Positions 5,462 to 5,756 of a DNA stretch of 5,756 nt are shown piece by piece. Numbering within the stretch: the stretch's first letter is position 1; each line of letters begins with the position of its first letter. Source of the DNA: Phycisphaerales bacterium (lineage in GTDB: Bacteria; Planctomycetota; Phycisphaerae; Phycisphaerales; UBA1924). A model generated the notes under the pieces. The model made no database searches. It was not told where the DNA came from and saw nothing but the letters and a program-made list of their open reading frames with translations. Where the stretch lies: assembly GCA_030680655.1 (NCBI GenBank), contig JAUXUZ010000459.1, positions 1 through 5,756 of the forward strand, written 5' to 3'. The position numbers were made by a program, and so were the translations under genes.

Positions 5462-5756
5462 GCTCCATCAGCAGTCGCCGTGTTCCAGACGCGTCCGACA
5501 GCGTGACGCCGGTCGCGTCGATGCGCATCACCGTGCGCAGGCCCACGCTCGCGCCCTCCGCCACGACCACGAGCTCGTCGGTGTCGGGGTCGTAGATCAC
5601 CGCCTTGAGCACGCCGGCTGCGCCATTCCCACCGTCGCGCACCATGCCGACGAGCTGCAGGCGCAGCGGCGCTGGGGGGGTGTCCGGTGTGGCGGGCGGT
5701 GGGTCAAGGGTCCAGATGGGGGCATCGAAGGCGGCGAGTTGGAGGGGCGAGCGTTG
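5448..5756 (-). CDS. GspC/PilP-like periplasmic linker protein, C-terminal part, cut by the right edge
   Basis: 102 residues before the stop are visible, and the frame is open to the right edge, so the internal ATG at 5645 is not the true start. The visible part begins with SPLQLAAFDAPIWTLDPPP, followed by a Pro-rich linker (PPPATPDTPPAP). The last 70 or so residues read LRLQLVGMVRD, then AGVLKAVIYDPDTDELVVV, then a short basic end. The order of strands (L-x-L-x-G, A-x-I-x-D, E-L-V-x-V, V-x-x-I-x-x-x-x-V-x-L, R-R-x-L-x) fits the homology-region domain of GspC or the related PilP domain, which links the inner-membrane platform to the outer-membrane secretin. The expected N-terminal membrane segment would lie outside the window. 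Its stop overlaps the next start. The family call is by pattern and context. Confidence 0.6.
   Translation of the reverse strand, partial: QRSPLQLAAFDAPIWTLDPPPATPDTPPAPLRLQLVGMVRDGGNGAAGVLKAVIYDPDTDELVVVAEGASVGLRTVMRIDATGVTLSDASGTRRLLMERGVP

Noticed and set aside
4615..5595. Long plus-strand open frame (326 codons) opposite the GspL-like and GspC-like genes
   Set aside because: The product is an Arg/Gly-rich string with no domain or signal features, and it lies entirely antisense to genes with clear overlaps and topology. Such frames are common in GC-rich DNA.

Overview
This is a GC-rich window with dense coding. It looks like bacterial chromosome from a planctomycete, most likely a Phycisphaerae-type lineage. 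That placement is an inference from three things: the base composition, an exported RHS/YD-type protein of a style common there, and a small coiled-coil plus winged-helix protein of a type I associate with planctomycetes. I could not run a search. I see no tRNA, rRNA, CRISPR array, transposase or insertion sequence.

Layout, left to right. Positions 1-1715 (minus strand) hold the N-terminal part of a large secreted RHS/YD-type protein. It has a clear signal peptide, but its frame breaks near 203/204; the continuation is open in another frame to the left edge. Positions 1716-1928 are a divergent intergenic region with ribosome binding sites for both flanking genes and an isolated perfect DnaA-box match. 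Positions 1929-2666 (plus strand) encode a 245-residue membrane-anchored or exported, Ala-rich helical protein of unknown function. Positions 2667-2791 are a convergent gap with weak terminator-like hairpins. Positions 2792-3178 (minus strand) encode a 128-residue coiled-coil plus winged-helix protein.

Positions 3336-5756 (minus strand) hold four genes joined by three successive 4-base stop/start overlaps. In transcription order they are a GspC/PilP-like protein (cut by the right edge), a GspL/PilN-like membrane protein, a GspM/PilO-like membrane protein, and a TPR lipoprotein. I read this as the inner-membrane platform of a type II secretion or type IV pilus-like machine. The lipoprotein may be a pilotin-like or other accessory subunit translated in step with it. 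At each of the three junctions a short inverted repeat covers the ribosome binding site of the downstream gene, which would suit translational coupling.

The most notable points are the apparent frameshift in the RHS-type gene, the lipoprotein locked to the end of the secretion platform operon, and the short cytoplasmic part of the GspL-like protein. Nothing here is clear evidence of a wholly new system.
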